DNA of 40,255 nt from NCBI GenBank assembly GCA_005879805.1, contig VBKL01000110.1, positions 1 through 40,255 on the forward strand, written 5' to 3'. The notes below the pieces were generated by a model. The model was given only the letters and a program-made list of their open reading frames with translations. It was not told where the DNA came from and searched no databases. The number at the start of each line of letters is the position of its first letter. The stretch's first letter is position 1. Positions 25,418 to 34,424 of this stretch are shown piece by piece. The stretch is from Deltaproteobacteria bacterium. Its GTDB lineage: Bacteria > Myxococcota > Myxococcia > Myxococcales > 40CM-4-68-19. Made by a program: the position numbers and the translations under genes.

Positions 25418-26296
25418 TCAGACCTGCCGGTCGAGCCACATCGCCGCGACCGGCAGGCCAACTCCGAGCACCACCAGCGCGCTGCCGACGAGGTGCGGGG
25501 TCCCGATCGGTTCCGCGAAGAGCGCGATCCCGCAGGCGAGCCCGATGACCGGAACGAGCAGGCCGAAGCGGGCCACCTGCGCCGCTGGGTATTCCTTGAG
25601 CAGCCGGTTCCAGAGTCCGAACCCGCCCAGGGTGGCGCCGAAGGCGAGGTAGCCGACCGCCCCCCACGAGCGGGCGTCCATGGCGCTCAGGCTCGCCTCG
25701 ATTGCACCCGGGCCCTCGACGATCCGGGAGACGGCGAAGAATGGGAGCGGCGGGATGAGCGCCGACCAGACCACGAAGGCGAGCCCATTCACCCGCCCGT
25801 ACCGCGAGAGCGATCGGCTCACGAGGTTGCCGACCGCCCAGATGACGGCCGCGAGGACGGTGAGGACGAAACCCGCCAGTGGAAACGAGGCGCCGCTCTG
25901 CGCTCCGATCACGGCGAGCCCGATGGCGGCGACGAAAGTGCCCGCGAGCTGCGGCCGGCGCGGCCGCTCGCCGAACACCAGCGCCGCCAGCAGCACGGTG
26001 AAGAAGACCTGCGACTGCTGGACGACGGAAGCGAGCCCGGAGGGCATCCCGATCTTGATGGCGAGGAAGAGGAGCCCGAACTGGCCGAAGAAAGATGTGA
26101 GGGCGAATCCGGCGAAGACGCGAAACGGAAGCTGCGGACGGCGGACGAAGAAGATGGCCGGGAAGGCGGTGAACACCATCCGGAGCCCGCCGAGGACGAA
26201 CGGCGACACTCCGCGCAGTCCCACCTTGATGACGGCGAAGTTGACGCCCCAGAGCAGAACGACGAGCAGGGCGAGCGCGACGTCCCGGGGGCGCAA
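25418..26296 (-). CDS. eamA: EamA-type drug/metabolite transporter
   Basis: 292 residues with ten hydrophobic helices in two EamA repeats. It begins RDVALALLVVLLWGVNFAVI, with FPAIFFVRRPQLPF and GMPSGLASVVQQSQVFFTVL, closely resembling E. coli EamA (YdeD), an exporter of O-acetylserine and cysteine. Substrate here is inferred only. The TTG start has GGGG about 6 bases upstream. Convergent with the SDR gene, 11 bases apart. Confidence 0.85.
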   Translation of the reverse strand: MRPRDVALALLVVLLWGVNFAVIKVGLRGVSPFVLGGLRMVFTAFPAIFFVRRPQLPFRVFAGFALTSFFGQFGLLFLAIKIGMPSGLASVVQQSQVFFTVLLAALVFGERPRRPQLAGTFVAAIGLAVIGAQSGASFPLAGFVLTVLAAVIWAVGNLVSRSLSRYGRVNGLAFVVWSALIPPLPFFAVSRIVEGPGAIEASLSAMDARSWGAVGYLAFGATLGGFGLWNRLLKEYPAAQVARFGLLVPVIGLACGIALFAEPIGTPHLVGSALVVLGVGLPVAAMWLDRQV

Positions 26297-26323
26297 GGCA
26301 GGCCCCTTGTACCGCGCCTGCGG

Positions 26324-27727
26324 CTAGCTCGCCCCGCGACCCGTGATCACCACCGGCACCGTCTTGAAGATGAGGTTGAAGTCGCCGGCCAGGGTCCAGT
26401 GATCGATGTACTGCATGTCGAGGTACATCCACTCCTCGAACGAGATCTGGTTGCGGCCCGAGACCTGCCAGATGCAGGTGAGGCCCGGGCGCACGGACAG
26501 CCTGCGCCGCTGCCAGGCTTCGTACTTCTCGACCTCGGAGGGCACCGGCGGCCGCGGCCCGACGAGGCTCATGTCGCCGCGCAGCACGTTGATCAGCTGG
26601 GGCAGCTCGTCGATGGAGTACTTGCGGATCACGCGGCCGATCCGGGTCACGCGCGGATCGTTCCTCATCTTGAAGACCGGCCCGGCCTGCTCGTTTCGCG
26701 CCGCAAGATGCGCCTTGCGCGCTTCCGCGTCGACGACCATGGAGCGGAACTTGAGCATGTTGAAACGCTTCCCGCGCAGGCCCACCCGCTCCTGGCGGAA
26801 GAAGAGCGGCCCGCGCGAGGTCAGCTTGATGCCGAGCGCCACCAGGATGAAGAGCGGAGTGAACAGCCACAGCGCCGCCGACGAAGCGACCACGTCGAAC
26901 ATCCGCTTCAGCGCGAAGGCGCCGGGCTGCGGGGCATGCGAGTGGTAATGGAGGTAGCCGTCGCTGACCGCTTCGCCGTCCACCGGACGCGCCCGCTCGA
27001 GGCGGAAGCTGTACGCCGGCAAGGCGAAGGGGATCCCGAGCCGCTCGCAGATGCGGATGGCGGCCTGCATCTCGTCGGCGTGCCAGCGGGCCCTGCCGGC
27101 CACGTACACCTCGTCGACCGGCGTGGTGCGTAGGATCCGATCGATCTGCTCGACCGATCCGATCACACGGGGGGCGGTGGGTCCAAAAGAAAGCCGTGCG
27201 AGGAGATCCTCGTCCTTCGCGCCTTCGTTGGCGAAGCGGAGGTAGCCGACGACCCGCTGCCGGCCCCGCTTGCTCACGTCCTCGCCGGTGAGGCGGGCCA
27301 TCGGACCGGTTCCGAGGATGAGCACCTGGTCGAGCGGAGCCTCGCGCCGGGCGAGCTGGCGGAAGAAGAACAGCCGCGTGGCGGTCAGCATCGGCCACGC
27401 CCAGAGGAAGAAGCGGGGCACCGCCGGAACGATCACGCTCGCCGGAGCGAGCAAGTGCGCCGTTTCGAGCAGCGTCGAGACGCCCATTACCAGGACGGTG
27501 ACGAGCGCGGCATCGTCGAACGCAGCGCGATCGTAGGCGCTGGGATCGTAGTGCCGGAGCGCGATGCCGACGACGAGCCACACCCCTACCGCGAACGCGA
27601 TCCACGCCGCGTGCGGCAACCCCCCGGTAGCCGTGGCGCGGTGGAGCGCGAAGATCAAGATCGCCGGGTCCACCATGAGGTTCAACCTCACGGCGAATCC
27701 CGGCGATAGCTTCCCCCCCGAAAGCAT
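26324..27727 (-). CDS. Undecaprenyl-phosphate sugar-1-phosphate transferase (WbaP/WcaJ/EpsZ family)
   Basis: 467 residues. Four or five N-terminal membrane helices, a CoA-binding-like domain (DQVLILGTGPMARLTGEDVS), a further helix (SSAALWLFTPLFILVALGIK), then the transferase domain: GPLFFRQERVGLRGKRFNM, KFRSMVVDAE, RKYSIDELPQLINVLRGDMS, LVGPRPP and RPGLTCIWQVSGRN. It starts repeat-unit assembly of an exopolysaccharide by moving a sugar-phosphate onto the lipid carrier. ATG 27727 is used; TTG 27736 is possible, and neither has a good ribosome site. It is divergent from two further polysaccharide genes. Confidence 0.9.
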   Translation of the reverse strand: MLSGGKLSPGFAVRLNLMVDPAILIFALHRATATGGLPHAAWIAFAVGVWLVVGIALRHYDPSAYDRAAFDDAALVTVLVMGVSTLLETAHLLAPASVIVPAVPRFFLWAWPMLTATRLFFFRQLARREAPLDQVLILGTGPMARLTGEDVSKRGRQRVVGYLRFANEGAKDEDLLARLSFGPTAPRVIGSVEQIDRILRTTPVDEVYVAGRARWHADEMQAAIRICERLGIPFALPAYSFRLERARPVDGEAVSDGYLHYHSHAPQPGAFALKRMFDVVASSAALWLFTPLFILVALGIKLTSRGPLFFRQERVGLRGKRFNMLKFRSMVVDAEARKAHLAARNEQAGPVFKMRNDPRVTRIGRVIRKYSIDELPQLINVLRGDMSLVGPRPPVPSEVEKYEAWQRRRLSVRPGLTCIWQVSGRNQISFEEWMYLDMQYIDHWTLAGDFNLIFKTVPVVITGRGAS

Positions 27728-27882
27728 GGCCGACAAGGTAACGCAGCGCCGACTGTCTATGCAAAACTGAACTGGCCACTCACATCAGCTCACATTACCG
27801 AAATGTATGGATCCGTTGGTCTTTTCGCGGCGCGTTGCGAGATGTATGTGTCGAATTACGGCGATGGCGGAATTGCAACGCC

Positions 27883-27911
27883 TTGACCCACCCCTGTCTC
27901 GCTCGCATGAT
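27883..27911 (+). promoter_or_regulatory. Possible promoter for the 27922 gene
   Basis: TTGACC at 27883-27888 and CATGAT at 27906-27911 are 17 bases apart. A start near 27917 would leave an almost leaderless mRNA for ATG 27922. The surrounding spacer 27728-27921 is AT-richer than the genes and should hold promoters in both directions, but no other clear box is visible. Confidence 0.35.
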
Positions 27912-27921
27912 GCTCGGACCC

Positions 27922-28422
27922 ATGAGCTTTTCCAGGACCCGGACCGCGGCAGCAGCTAAAGACGCGCCACCTGCGCCCGCGCCGCTGCCGGCGTTCGAGT
28001 TGCAGGAGCTCTGGTTCGCGACGCTGCGCTCGGAGTGGGCCTCGCTCGCCGTCATTCCGGCGCACGCGGGCGGGTCGGCTTTCGAGATCGCGCGCGCGCT
28101 CGCCGAGGCCGGCAGCCGCCATCGCGGCACGCCGGTCCGCCTCGTCAAGGCGGACGCCAACGACCTCGCGCAGACGGCGCAGTTCGTCGACAGCCTCTCC
28201 CGCAAGTCGGGCGGCGGCTCGACCAAGCGCGGCGGCGAGATCATCATCGCCGTCGATCCGGTGGTGGAAAATCCTCTCGGCATCGCCATCGCCTTCGCCG
28301 CCGACGCGGTCCTCGTCACCATCGAGCTGGGCGTGACCGATCTCGCTTCCGCCCGGAAGACCATCGAGATGGTGGGGCGCGATCGGCTCCTCGGGTGCGT
28401 CGTCATCGACCCCGCCCGGTAG
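27922..28422 (+). CDS. Degenerate P-loop-like protein in the exopolysaccharide cluster
   Basis: 166 residues. After an Ala/Pro-rich N-terminus it reads LQELWFATLRSEWASLAVIP, AHAGGSAFEIARALAEAG and IIIAVDPVVENPLGIAIAFA, then DAVLVTIELGVTDLASARKT. The strand-helix order recalls the BY-kinase/MinD ATPases that control polysaccharide length, but the place of the Walker A lysine loop is taken by AHAGGSA, so ATP binding is unlikely. The family assignment is speculative. ATG 27922 is used; ATG 27907 and 27910 are alternatives. Its stop overlaps the GTG of the WecG gene. Confidence 0.6.
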   Translation: MSFSRTRTAAAAKDAPPAPAPLPAFELQELWFATLRSEWASLAVIPAHAGGSAFEIARALAEAGSRHRGTPVRLVKADANDLAQTAQFVDSLSRKSGGGSTKRGGEIIIAVDPVVENPLGIAIAFAADAVLVTIELGVTDLASARKTIEMVGRDRLLGCVVIDPAR

Positions 28423-29216
28423 TGCCTTCCCGCGGACAAGGTCCGGTTGAGCGCGTCCGCATCGGACCGGTCTGGCTCGACGCCGTGACCTTCGACGAGG
28501 CCCTCGACGAGATCGAGCGTCTCGCGGTTTCGGGGATCGGCGGAGCGGTCTTCACACCCAACGTCGATCACATGGTGAACCTCGCCCGATTGCCGGCGTT
28601 CCGCGCGGCGTACTCGCGGGCGAGCCTGGCGCTCGTCGACGGGCAGGCCCTGTTGTGGGCGTCGCGGCTTCTCGGAACGGGCCTTCCCGAGAAGATCTCC
28701 GGATCCGATCTGGTGCCCAAGGTCCTGGAGCGTGCCGGGCAGCGGGGACTGCGCGTCTATTTCCTCGGCGGCGCGCCCGGGGTGGCCGCCGAAGCTGCGG
28801 AGATGGCGCGGCGCCGGTACGGGGTCGCGGTAGCCGGCGTCGATTGCCCGATGGTCTCGGGAGATGGCGAGGCGCCGCCGGAAGTGATCGACCGCATCCG
28901 GGAAGCGCGCCCGCACCTGCTCCTCGTGGCCCTCGGCGCGCCGAAGCAGGAGCTGTTCGCCGACCGCTACCGCGAGCAGCTTGGCCCCGTCGTCTCGCTC
29001 GGAATCGGCGCTTCGCTCGATTTCGTCGCGGGGCGCGTGCGGCGCGCACCGGCCTGGGTCTCCCGGGCCGGATTCGAGTGGCTCTTCCGCATGGCGCAGG
29101 ATCCGCGCAGGCTCGCTCGGCGCTATCTCGTCGACGATCCGCGCTTCGCGGGGATCTTCCTCCGCACGCTCCTCGTGCCGCGGGCGGAGCGGCTTCAGAT
29201 GCGCAAGAGCCCGTAG
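28422..29216 (+). CDS. WecG/TagA/CpsF-family glycosyltransferase
   Basis: 264 residues. VFTPNVDHMVNLAR, ASLALVDGQALLWASRLLG, ISGSDLVPKVLE, YFLGGAPGVA, LLLVALGAPKQELF and SLGIGASLDFVAGRVRRAP are the hallmark segments of the family, which adds N-acetylmannosaminuronic acid or a related sugar to a lipid-linked acceptor at the inner membrane. It acts after the sugar transferase encoded on the opposite strand. GTG 28422 overlaps the preceding TAG. The C-terminus overlaps the convergent GNAT gene by 22 bases. Confidence 0.9.
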   Translation: MPSRGQGPVERVRIGPVWLDAVTFDEALDEIERLAVSGIGGAVFTPNVDHMVNLARLPAFRAAYSRASLALVDGQALLWASRLLGTGLPEKISGSDLVPKVLERAGQRGLRVYFLGGAPGVAAEAAEMARRRYGVAVAGVDCPMVSGDGEAPPEVIDRIREARPHLLLVALGAPKQELFADRYREQLGPVVSLGIGASLDFVAGRVRRAPAWVSRAGFEWLFRMAQDPRRLARRYLVDDPRFAGIFLRTLLVPRAERLQMRKSP

Positions 29217-30034
29217 TCCCCGATGGGGCGGAAGCCGATCGCCTGGTAGCTCCGCTGCGCAGGTCCGTTCGATTCGGCAGTAAACAGGATGCCGCGCGAC
29301 GCGCCCGAGGCCCGGGCGGCGAGGAGCGATCCCGCCACCGCGCAGCGCGCGTGGCCGCGTCCGCGAAGCTCCGGAGGCGTGTAGACCCCTCCGACCTGCG
29401 CCGTCTCCGCGGTGCGCGCGTTGAACCCGGCCATCGAGACGACGGTTCCCTCGCGTTCGAGCACGAAGAGCGCTCCGTCGGCGAAGAGCAGCTCCTGGGC
29501 GACCCGGGCGCGGGAAAGGATCTCGGGCCCTTCGCGCTCGACCTTGGTCTCGACGATGAACCTCGCCCGCCATCCAGCGAGGAGGGAAAGCTCGTCGCGA
29601 CGCGCCGGCCGGCAGACGGAGCGGCCCCCGGCCAGATCGGTGGGTACCTCGAGCGCGGCGAGATCGACGCCGAAGAGCAGGTCGCGCTCGAGCGAGAGCG
29701 GCGAGCGTCCGATCGCGGCGCAAGCCGCCACGGCTTGTTGATAGGGACCGATCATCGCCGTCACCACTCGCCCGGAGGCGCGGATCGCTTCCCGCACCAC
29801 GCCGGCGAGCTCCCGCGGCGCCTGTACCACCACGGTCCCGAGCCACGAGCAGGCAGCGACGCCCACCATTCCGCCGTCCTCGAACGCCCCGGCGTAGGTC
29901 GCCTGGAACGGTTGGCCCTCGTCGCTGAGGCCGCCCTTGCGAGAGTTGGCGAGGAGGAACAGCGAGCTGTCCGCGAGCGGCGCGAGGAAGCGCTCCAGCT
30001 CCGCCTCGTCGCCGTGTCGCAAGAGCCGGATCAT
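29195..30034 (-). CDS. GNAT-family N-acetyltransferase
   Basis: 279 residues. The C-terminal half has the GNAT core: VVSMAGFNARTAETAQVGGV, YTPPELRGRGHARCAVAGSL (the acetyl-CoA binding loop with RGRGHA) and the terminal FTAESNGPAQRSYQAIGFRP. The N-terminal half (FLLANSRKGGLSD) looks like a degenerate second GNAT-like domain, as in DUF4081-type fusions. Acceptor unknown. The ATG at 30034 gives MIRLLRHGDEAELERFLAPL, typical for the family. Confidence 0.85.
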   Translation of the reverse strand: MIRLLRHGDEAELERFLAPLADSSLFLLANSRKGGLSDEGQPFQATYAGAFEDGGMVGVAACSWLGTVVVQAPRELAGVVREAIRASGRVVTAMIGPYQQAVAACAAIGRSPLSLERDLLFGVDLAALEVPTDLAGGRSVCRPARRDELSLLAGWRARFIVETKVEREGPEILSRARVAQELLFADGALFVLEREGTVVSMAGFNARTAETAQVGGVYTPPELRGRGHARCAVAGSLLAARASGASRGILFTAESNGPAQRSYQAIGFRPIGDYGLLRI

Positions 30035-30168
30035 CGCCTCAGAATACCCGCCGATCTGCGCGGGTGTGCGCGCCCGGCCCACCCTGGCCGCCAGAGGCAC
30101 CAGAGCACCTACCCGCTCGGAGGACGAGCAGGGAAGGGGCGCCGTGTTGCGAGCGTTGCAGGAACAGC

Positions 30169-32496
30169 ATGCACCTCCGCCGGGCGTCCTCACTCGCACT
30201 CGCCGTGCTCTCGGTCCTCGGCTGCGGCCGGCTGCGCTTCGGTCCGCCGCCCGAGATCCAGCGGTTCGCGGCGGACGCCAGCGAGGTCGGGTCGGGCGAG
30301 GCGGTGACGCTGCGCTGGCACGCCATTGGCGCCGGGGAGTTCTGGCTCGGAGGCGAGCGCGTCCCGGAGGACGGCGCGATCGTGCACCCGGCGAAGGACA
30401 CCGATTACGTCTTGATGGCCCGGGGCCTGGGCGGTGACGTGCACAGCGCGCCCATCCACGTCCGCGTGCACCAGAGCATCGCCCTGGCGGTAGGAGCCGA
30501 CGACGCGGGCGGGACGCAGCTTCTCGTCCGGCTGCGCACTTCCGTCGGCGATCCGCCCGCCGAGGACGTCCAGGTCCGCATCGACGTTCCGGGCGCCGAG
30601 ACGCAGTTCCTCGTCTGTCCGGCGGGCCGTCTCGCTTGCTCGATGCGGCTCGCCGAGCCTCCGTCGGGCAGGTATCACGCATCGGCGACGGTGAGCGGCA
30701 GGGCGGTCGAGACGTTCGCCTCGCCATCCGGCTTTGCCATCGATCGGGCCTCGAGCGTTCGCGCGGCGATGGACGGATCCCAGGTCCGCGTCGACTGGAA
30801 GGGCATCCAGGCGGCGCGCGCCTATCACGTCCAGATCGTCGATCTCGACGCCAACGAACCGATCGGCGAGCCTTTCGTCACCACCTCCAATTCGGCGACG
30901 CTCCCGCTCGGCACCCTATCGCTCGACCGGGCCGGCATCGTGGTCGAGTCGTGGACCTCGCTCGTTCCCGGGGACGCGCCGCTCGCTGTATCGCGAGCCG
31001 TCGGCCTCGTCTCCGCGGGTTCCTCGGGCGGCACCGCCGCTGCCTGGCAGATTTTCGCCCCGGAGGATTTCTCCGGAGGTGAGCTGCGCGCTTCGTTCCC
31101 GGCGCTCGCGCCGGGCGAGCGGCTCGCGGTGCTGGCGCTCAACGCCGGCGGTCGCGAAGGCGCGGGGATCTCCGTGTCTGCTTCGGGGCTCTTCGATCCC
31201 GCGCCCGAGCCGGGCTCCGCGCCGATCTCCGGGCCCGCGCCTTCGGCCGCACTCGTCGCCGCGCACCACGTGCTTCCGGCCGACGTTCATGCGGCGCTTC
31301 GCGAGCACCAGGACGAGTCGTTGCGCGAGGCGCTTTCCTTCGGGATTGCTCCCGCAACCCTGGCCGGCCCGCCCGTCGCGCAGACGACCTTCTGCATCGC
31401 TCGCGGTCTCGACTTCGATAACCGCGTCCGCAAGAACGTCACCATGGTCCTCGCGACCGCGCACGCCGTCTTCTATGTCGACAGCGAGGACCTCGCGCAC
31501 TATCCGGCCGGGTTCTTCGAAACCATGGGATCGCTCTTCGAGGATCGCGTCTACCAGGCGGATCGCCTTTCATTTGGTTCCGAGAGCGACGTGGACGGGA
31601 ACGGCAAGCTCTTCGTCGTCCTCTCCCACGAGCTCGGGCAGCACCTCAACGGAGGCTGGCTCCTCGGGTACTTCGGGAACGACGATCTGCTGCGCGCCCG
31701 CGACGATTCCTCCGACTGCGGAGGGAGCGGCTCGAACCACGCGGACATCATCTATCTGAACGATGTCGCGAACGCCGAGCTCAACGGGTACACGGCCGAA
31801 CAGGCCGCGCAGAACCTCTTCCCGGCAACCATCGCCCACGAGCTGCAGCACCTCATCAACCTCAACCAGCGCTGCCTGGTGAGGACGTGCAGCGGTTCCG
31901 AGGCGACCTGGATCAACGAGGGGCTTTCCAAGATGGCCGAGGACCTCGCCGGGTTCGGCTGGAACTCCTCGGAAGGGCGCTCCGAGGGAGCGATGTACCT
32001 GACGCGCTCGACCGGCCAGATCCGGGGCTACACCGGGCGCAGCCTGACCCGCTGGGAAGGCGATCCGATCGGCAATTACCAGGGCTCGCACAGCTTCTTC
32101 CGTTACTTCGCCGATCGCCGGGGCGCGACGTTCGCGCGGGCCGTGGTCAATGGCTCGGGCGGAACGGCTGGCGTGGAGTCCGCGCTCGGCGAGCCGTTGC
32201 CGCGTGCGATGGCGGACTGGGCTACGGCGCTGCTCGTCTCCAACGAACCGGGAGCGCCCTCGCCGCGCTTCAGCTATCTCGGCAGCGCCTGGTCGCCCTT
32301 CCACGAACGGCTGCGCCACCTCGACTGGCAGCCGCTCCTTGCCGCGGGCGCATCGGCGACGTTGCGCGCGGACGGAATCGCGGTGCTCGTCTCGGGATCC
32401 GCGGCTGGCGGTCCGGCCGAGATTCGCGTGCGCTCGGACGGCCAAGGCGCGCCGTACATCGTCGTGGCGCGCTTCGCGGGCGATCTGCCGCAGTAA
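30169..32496 (+). CDS. Large lipoprotein with M30-like zinc metallopeptidase domain
   Basis: 775 residues. The signal peptide ends in a clear lipobox (VLSVLGC, Cys19). The N-terminal half has beta-rich, Ig/fibronectin-like stretches (VTLRWHAIGAGEFWLGGERV; VRVDWKGIQAARAYHVQI). The peptidase domain has a zincin motif HELQH at 557-561 and a third zinc ligand candidate, Glu584, in WINEGLSKMAEDL 22 residues later, the arrangement of M30 (hyicolysin-like) peptidases. It should sit on the outer membrane or cell surface and digest proteins. GGAA precedes the ATG by 4 bases. Upstream ORF extension to 30064 was rejected in favour of the signal peptide. Confidence 0.85.
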   Translation: MHLRRASSLALAVLSVLGCGRLRFGPPPEIQRFAADASEVGSGEAVTLRWHAIGAGEFWLGGERVPEDGAIVHPAKDTDYVLMARGLGGDVHSAPIHVRVHQSIALAVGADDAGGTQLLVRLRTSVGDPPAEDVQVRIDVPGAETQFLVCPAGRLACSMRLAEPPSGRYHASATVSGRAVETFASPSGFAIDRASSVRAAMDGSQVRVDWKGIQAARAYHVQIVDLDANEPIGEPFVTTSNSATLPLGTLSLDRAGIVVESWTSLVPGDAPLAVSRAVGLVSAGSSGGTAAAWQIFAPEDFSGGELRASFPALAPGERLAVLALNAGGREGAGISVSASGLFDPAPEPGSAPISGPAPSAALVAAHHVLPADVHAALREHQDESLREALSFGIAPATLAGPPVAQTTFCIARGLDFDNRVRKNVTMVLATAHAVFYVDSEDLAHYPAGFFETMGSLFEDRVYQADRLSFGSESDVDGNGKLFVVLSHELGQHLNGGWLLGYFGNDDLLRARDDSSDCGGSGSNHADIIYLNDVANAELNGYTAEQAAQNLFPATIAHELQHLINLNQRCLVRTCSGSEATWINEGLSKMAEDLAGFGWNSSEGRSEGAMYLTRSTGQIRGYTGRSLTRWEGDPIGNYQGSHSFFRYFADRRGATFARAVVNGSGGTAGVESALGEPLPRAMADWATALLVSNEPGAPSPRFSYLGSAWSPFHERLRHLDWQPLLAAGASATLRADGIAVLVSGSAAGGPAEIRVRSDGQGAPYIVVARFAGDLPQ

Positions 32497-32504
32497 CCGG
32501 CGCC

Positions 32505-34298
32505 TCAGCTCCGCAGCTTGTAGCCGCGTCGCAGCAGTTCCAGGGCGAAGACGAGCATCGCGAAAGCGAAGGCGAAGATGAGCCCGTAACCCAGGGGCGG
32601 CCGGATCTGCGTCGTCCCGATCAGCGAAAAGCGCATCGATTCGATCATGTAATAGATCGGGTTGAGCCCCAGCACCTTGCGAAGCCCGGGCGAGAGCATC
32701 GACGCCGAGTAGAAGACACCGCCGAGGAAGGAGAGCGGCGTGATGACGAAGGTCGGGATGAAATTGACCTGCTCGAACTTTTCCGCCCAGAGCGCGACGA
32801 TGAGCCCGCAAGACGCGAAGGCCAGCGCGACGAGCAGCGCGGTCACCAGCGCCAGGAACAGGTGCGGCAGCGCGGGCCCGACGAAGAAGGCGGCGGTGAT
32901 CCAGGTGAGCAGCCCGACGAGCAGCGCCCGGGTGCATCCCGCGCCGACGAAGGCGGCGAGGATCTCGAGATAGCTGAGCGGCGTGACGAGCAGATCCACC
33001 ATCGTCCCCTGCAGCTTCATGATGAAGAGCGAGGACGAGGTGTTGAGGAAGCTGTTGTTGATGATGCCGAGCATGACCAGGCCCGGTACCAGGAAGCGGC
33101 CGTAGGGGACGCCGTCCACCTCGCGCAGGCGGCCGCCCAGCGAATAGCCGAAAACGATGAAGTAGAGCGCCGTGGTGATGAGGGGCGACAAGATCGTCTG
33201 TCCCGGGACGCGCAGGAACCGCTTCACTTCCTTGCGATAGAGGGTGCGGACGCCGAGGGTGCCTTGGACGACTTCTCGAGTGGGTAGCTTCGCGACCGGA
33301 GCGGGCGTGTTCGCCGGGGCTCCCTCATCGCGTCGCAGCGCCGCGCGCGCTTCGGCGACCGCATTCGCTTCCCCCTCCTTGCCCCGGAGCAGCTCGATGA
33401 TGACGGTCTCGAGGCGGGGCTCGCGGGTCTGCACGTCGGCGATGCGGAGGCCGGCGGCGGAAGCAGCCTGGAGCGGCGCGACCAGCGTGTCTCCCGCGCG
33501 AGCCGTGAAGAGGAGCGCGCGGCCGCCGTCCGCCAGCTCCGCGCCCGCTGCCTTGAGCCGTTCGGGGATGGCGGGGACCTGCTCGTCGAGCTGCAACCGC
33601 ACCGTGCGCCGGCCGTAGTGCGAGAGCAGCTCCGCCTTTTCCTCGACGACGAGGAGGCGGCCGTTCTTGATGACCCCGATCCGCTCGGCCAGCTCCTCCG
33701 CTTCTTCGAGGTAGTGGGTGGTGAGCACGATCGTCGTTCCCTGGGAAGCGAGCTTGCGGACGTAGGCCCAGAGATCGCGGCGCAGCTCCACGTCGACGCC
33801 GGCGGTCGGCTCGTCGAGGAAGAGGACCGTCGGGCGGTGGACCAGGGCCTTGGCGATGAGGAGCCGGCGCTTCATGCCGCCGGAGAGCGCCCGCGTATTG
33901 GAGGTGCGCTTGTCGAGGAGGCCAAGGGCGGAGAGGATCTCGACCAGCCGCTCCTCGGGAAGCTCGATCCCGAAGTAGCCTGCCTGGAAGCGGAGCGTCT
34001 CCTCGACCGTGAAGAAGGGGTCGAAGTTGATCTCCTGCGGTACCAGGCCGACCGCGCGGCGGGTGAAGCGGTAGTCGCGCTCGACGTCGTGGCCGAGCAC
34101 TTCCACGGTGCCTGCGGTCTTCTTGGCGGTGCCGGCGACCAGGCTGATGAGCGTCGTCTTGCCGGCGCCGTTCGGTCCGAGGAGGGCGAATACTTCGCCG
34201 CGCCGGATGTCGAGAGAGACGCCGTCCAGGGCGGTGAACGAGCCGTAGCGTTTGGTCGCGCCCCGCAGGCGGACGGCGGGAAGTTCCTCGTTGGACAT
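32505..34298 (-). CDS. Fused ABC transporter: ATPase plus ABC-2 permease
   Basis: 597 residues in one chain. ATPase part: Walker A GPNGAGKT at 41-48, signature LSGGM at 138-142, Walker B LFLDEP at 159-164, and LTTHYLEEAEELA. A regulatory stretch at about 235-345 is followed by a permease with six helices from about 370 (YRKEVKRFLRVPGQTILSPL, YFIVFGYSLGG, NSFLNTSSSLFIMKLQGTMV, LSFLGGVFYSASML). These two parts resemble YadG and YadH, normally separate genes. The product would be a homodimeric exporter, substrate unknown. No frameshift is visible at the joint. Convergent with the lipoprotein gene, 8 bases apart. Confidence 0.9.
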   Translation of the reverse strand: MSNEELPAVRLRGATKRYGSFTALDGVSLDIRRGEVFALLGPNGAGKTTLISLVAGTAKKTAGTVEVLGHDVERDYRFTRRAVGLVPQEINFDPFFTVEETLRFQAGYFGIELPEERLVEILSALGLLDKRTSNTRALSGGMKRRLLIAKALVHRPTVLFLDEPTAGVDVELRRDLWAYVRKLASQGTTIVLTTHYLEEAEELAERIGVIKNGRLLVVEEKAELLSHYGRRTVRLQLDEQVPAIPERLKAAGAELADGGRALLFTARAGDTLVAPLQAASAAGLRIADVQTREPRLETVIIELLRGKEGEANAVAEARAALRRDEGAPANTPAPVAKLPTREVVQGTLGVRTLYRKEVKRFLRVPGQTILSPLITTALYFIVFGYSLGGRLREVDGVPYGRFLVPGLVMLGIINNSFLNTSSSLFIMKLQGTMVDLLVTPLSYLEILAAFVGAGCTRALLVGLLTWITAAFFVGPALPHLFLALVTALLVALAFASCGLIVALWAEKFEQVNFIPTFVITPLSFLGGVFYSASMLSPGLRKVLGLNPIYYMIESMRFSLIGTTQIRPPLGYGLIFAFAFAMLVFALELLRRGYKLRS

Positions 34299-34355
34299 GG
34301 ACGGCGGGAAGATGCCACAGGGCAGGGACCGGTGCGCGGTTCTTCGACAAAAGCG

Positions 34356-34369
34356 AAGGACAGGTCCTT
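34356..34369. promoter_or_regulatory. Perfect palindrome upstream of the RRM gene
   Basis: AAGGAC-AG-GTCCTT is a perfect 6-bp inverted repeat, about 58 bases before the RRM ATG in the divergent spacer 34299-34424. Possible operator for either the RRM gene or the fused ABC gene. No clear -35/-10 pair could be assigned. Confidence 0.35.
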
Positions 34370-34424
34370 TTGGGCACTTGCGCGGTGGCGCGGGTAGCGT
34401 AAGAAGCCGGGACAGGAGATGGTC

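Noticed and set aside
24636-27779. 1047-codon minus-strand frame
   Set aside because: Mixed shadow of the sugar transferase and EamA genes in another frame. Arginine-rich and without motifs.
27860-27885. Possible sigma-54 promoter (TGGCGGAATTGCA)
   Set aside because: TGGC and TTGC are only 4 bases apart, not the 7 required for a -24/-12 promoter.
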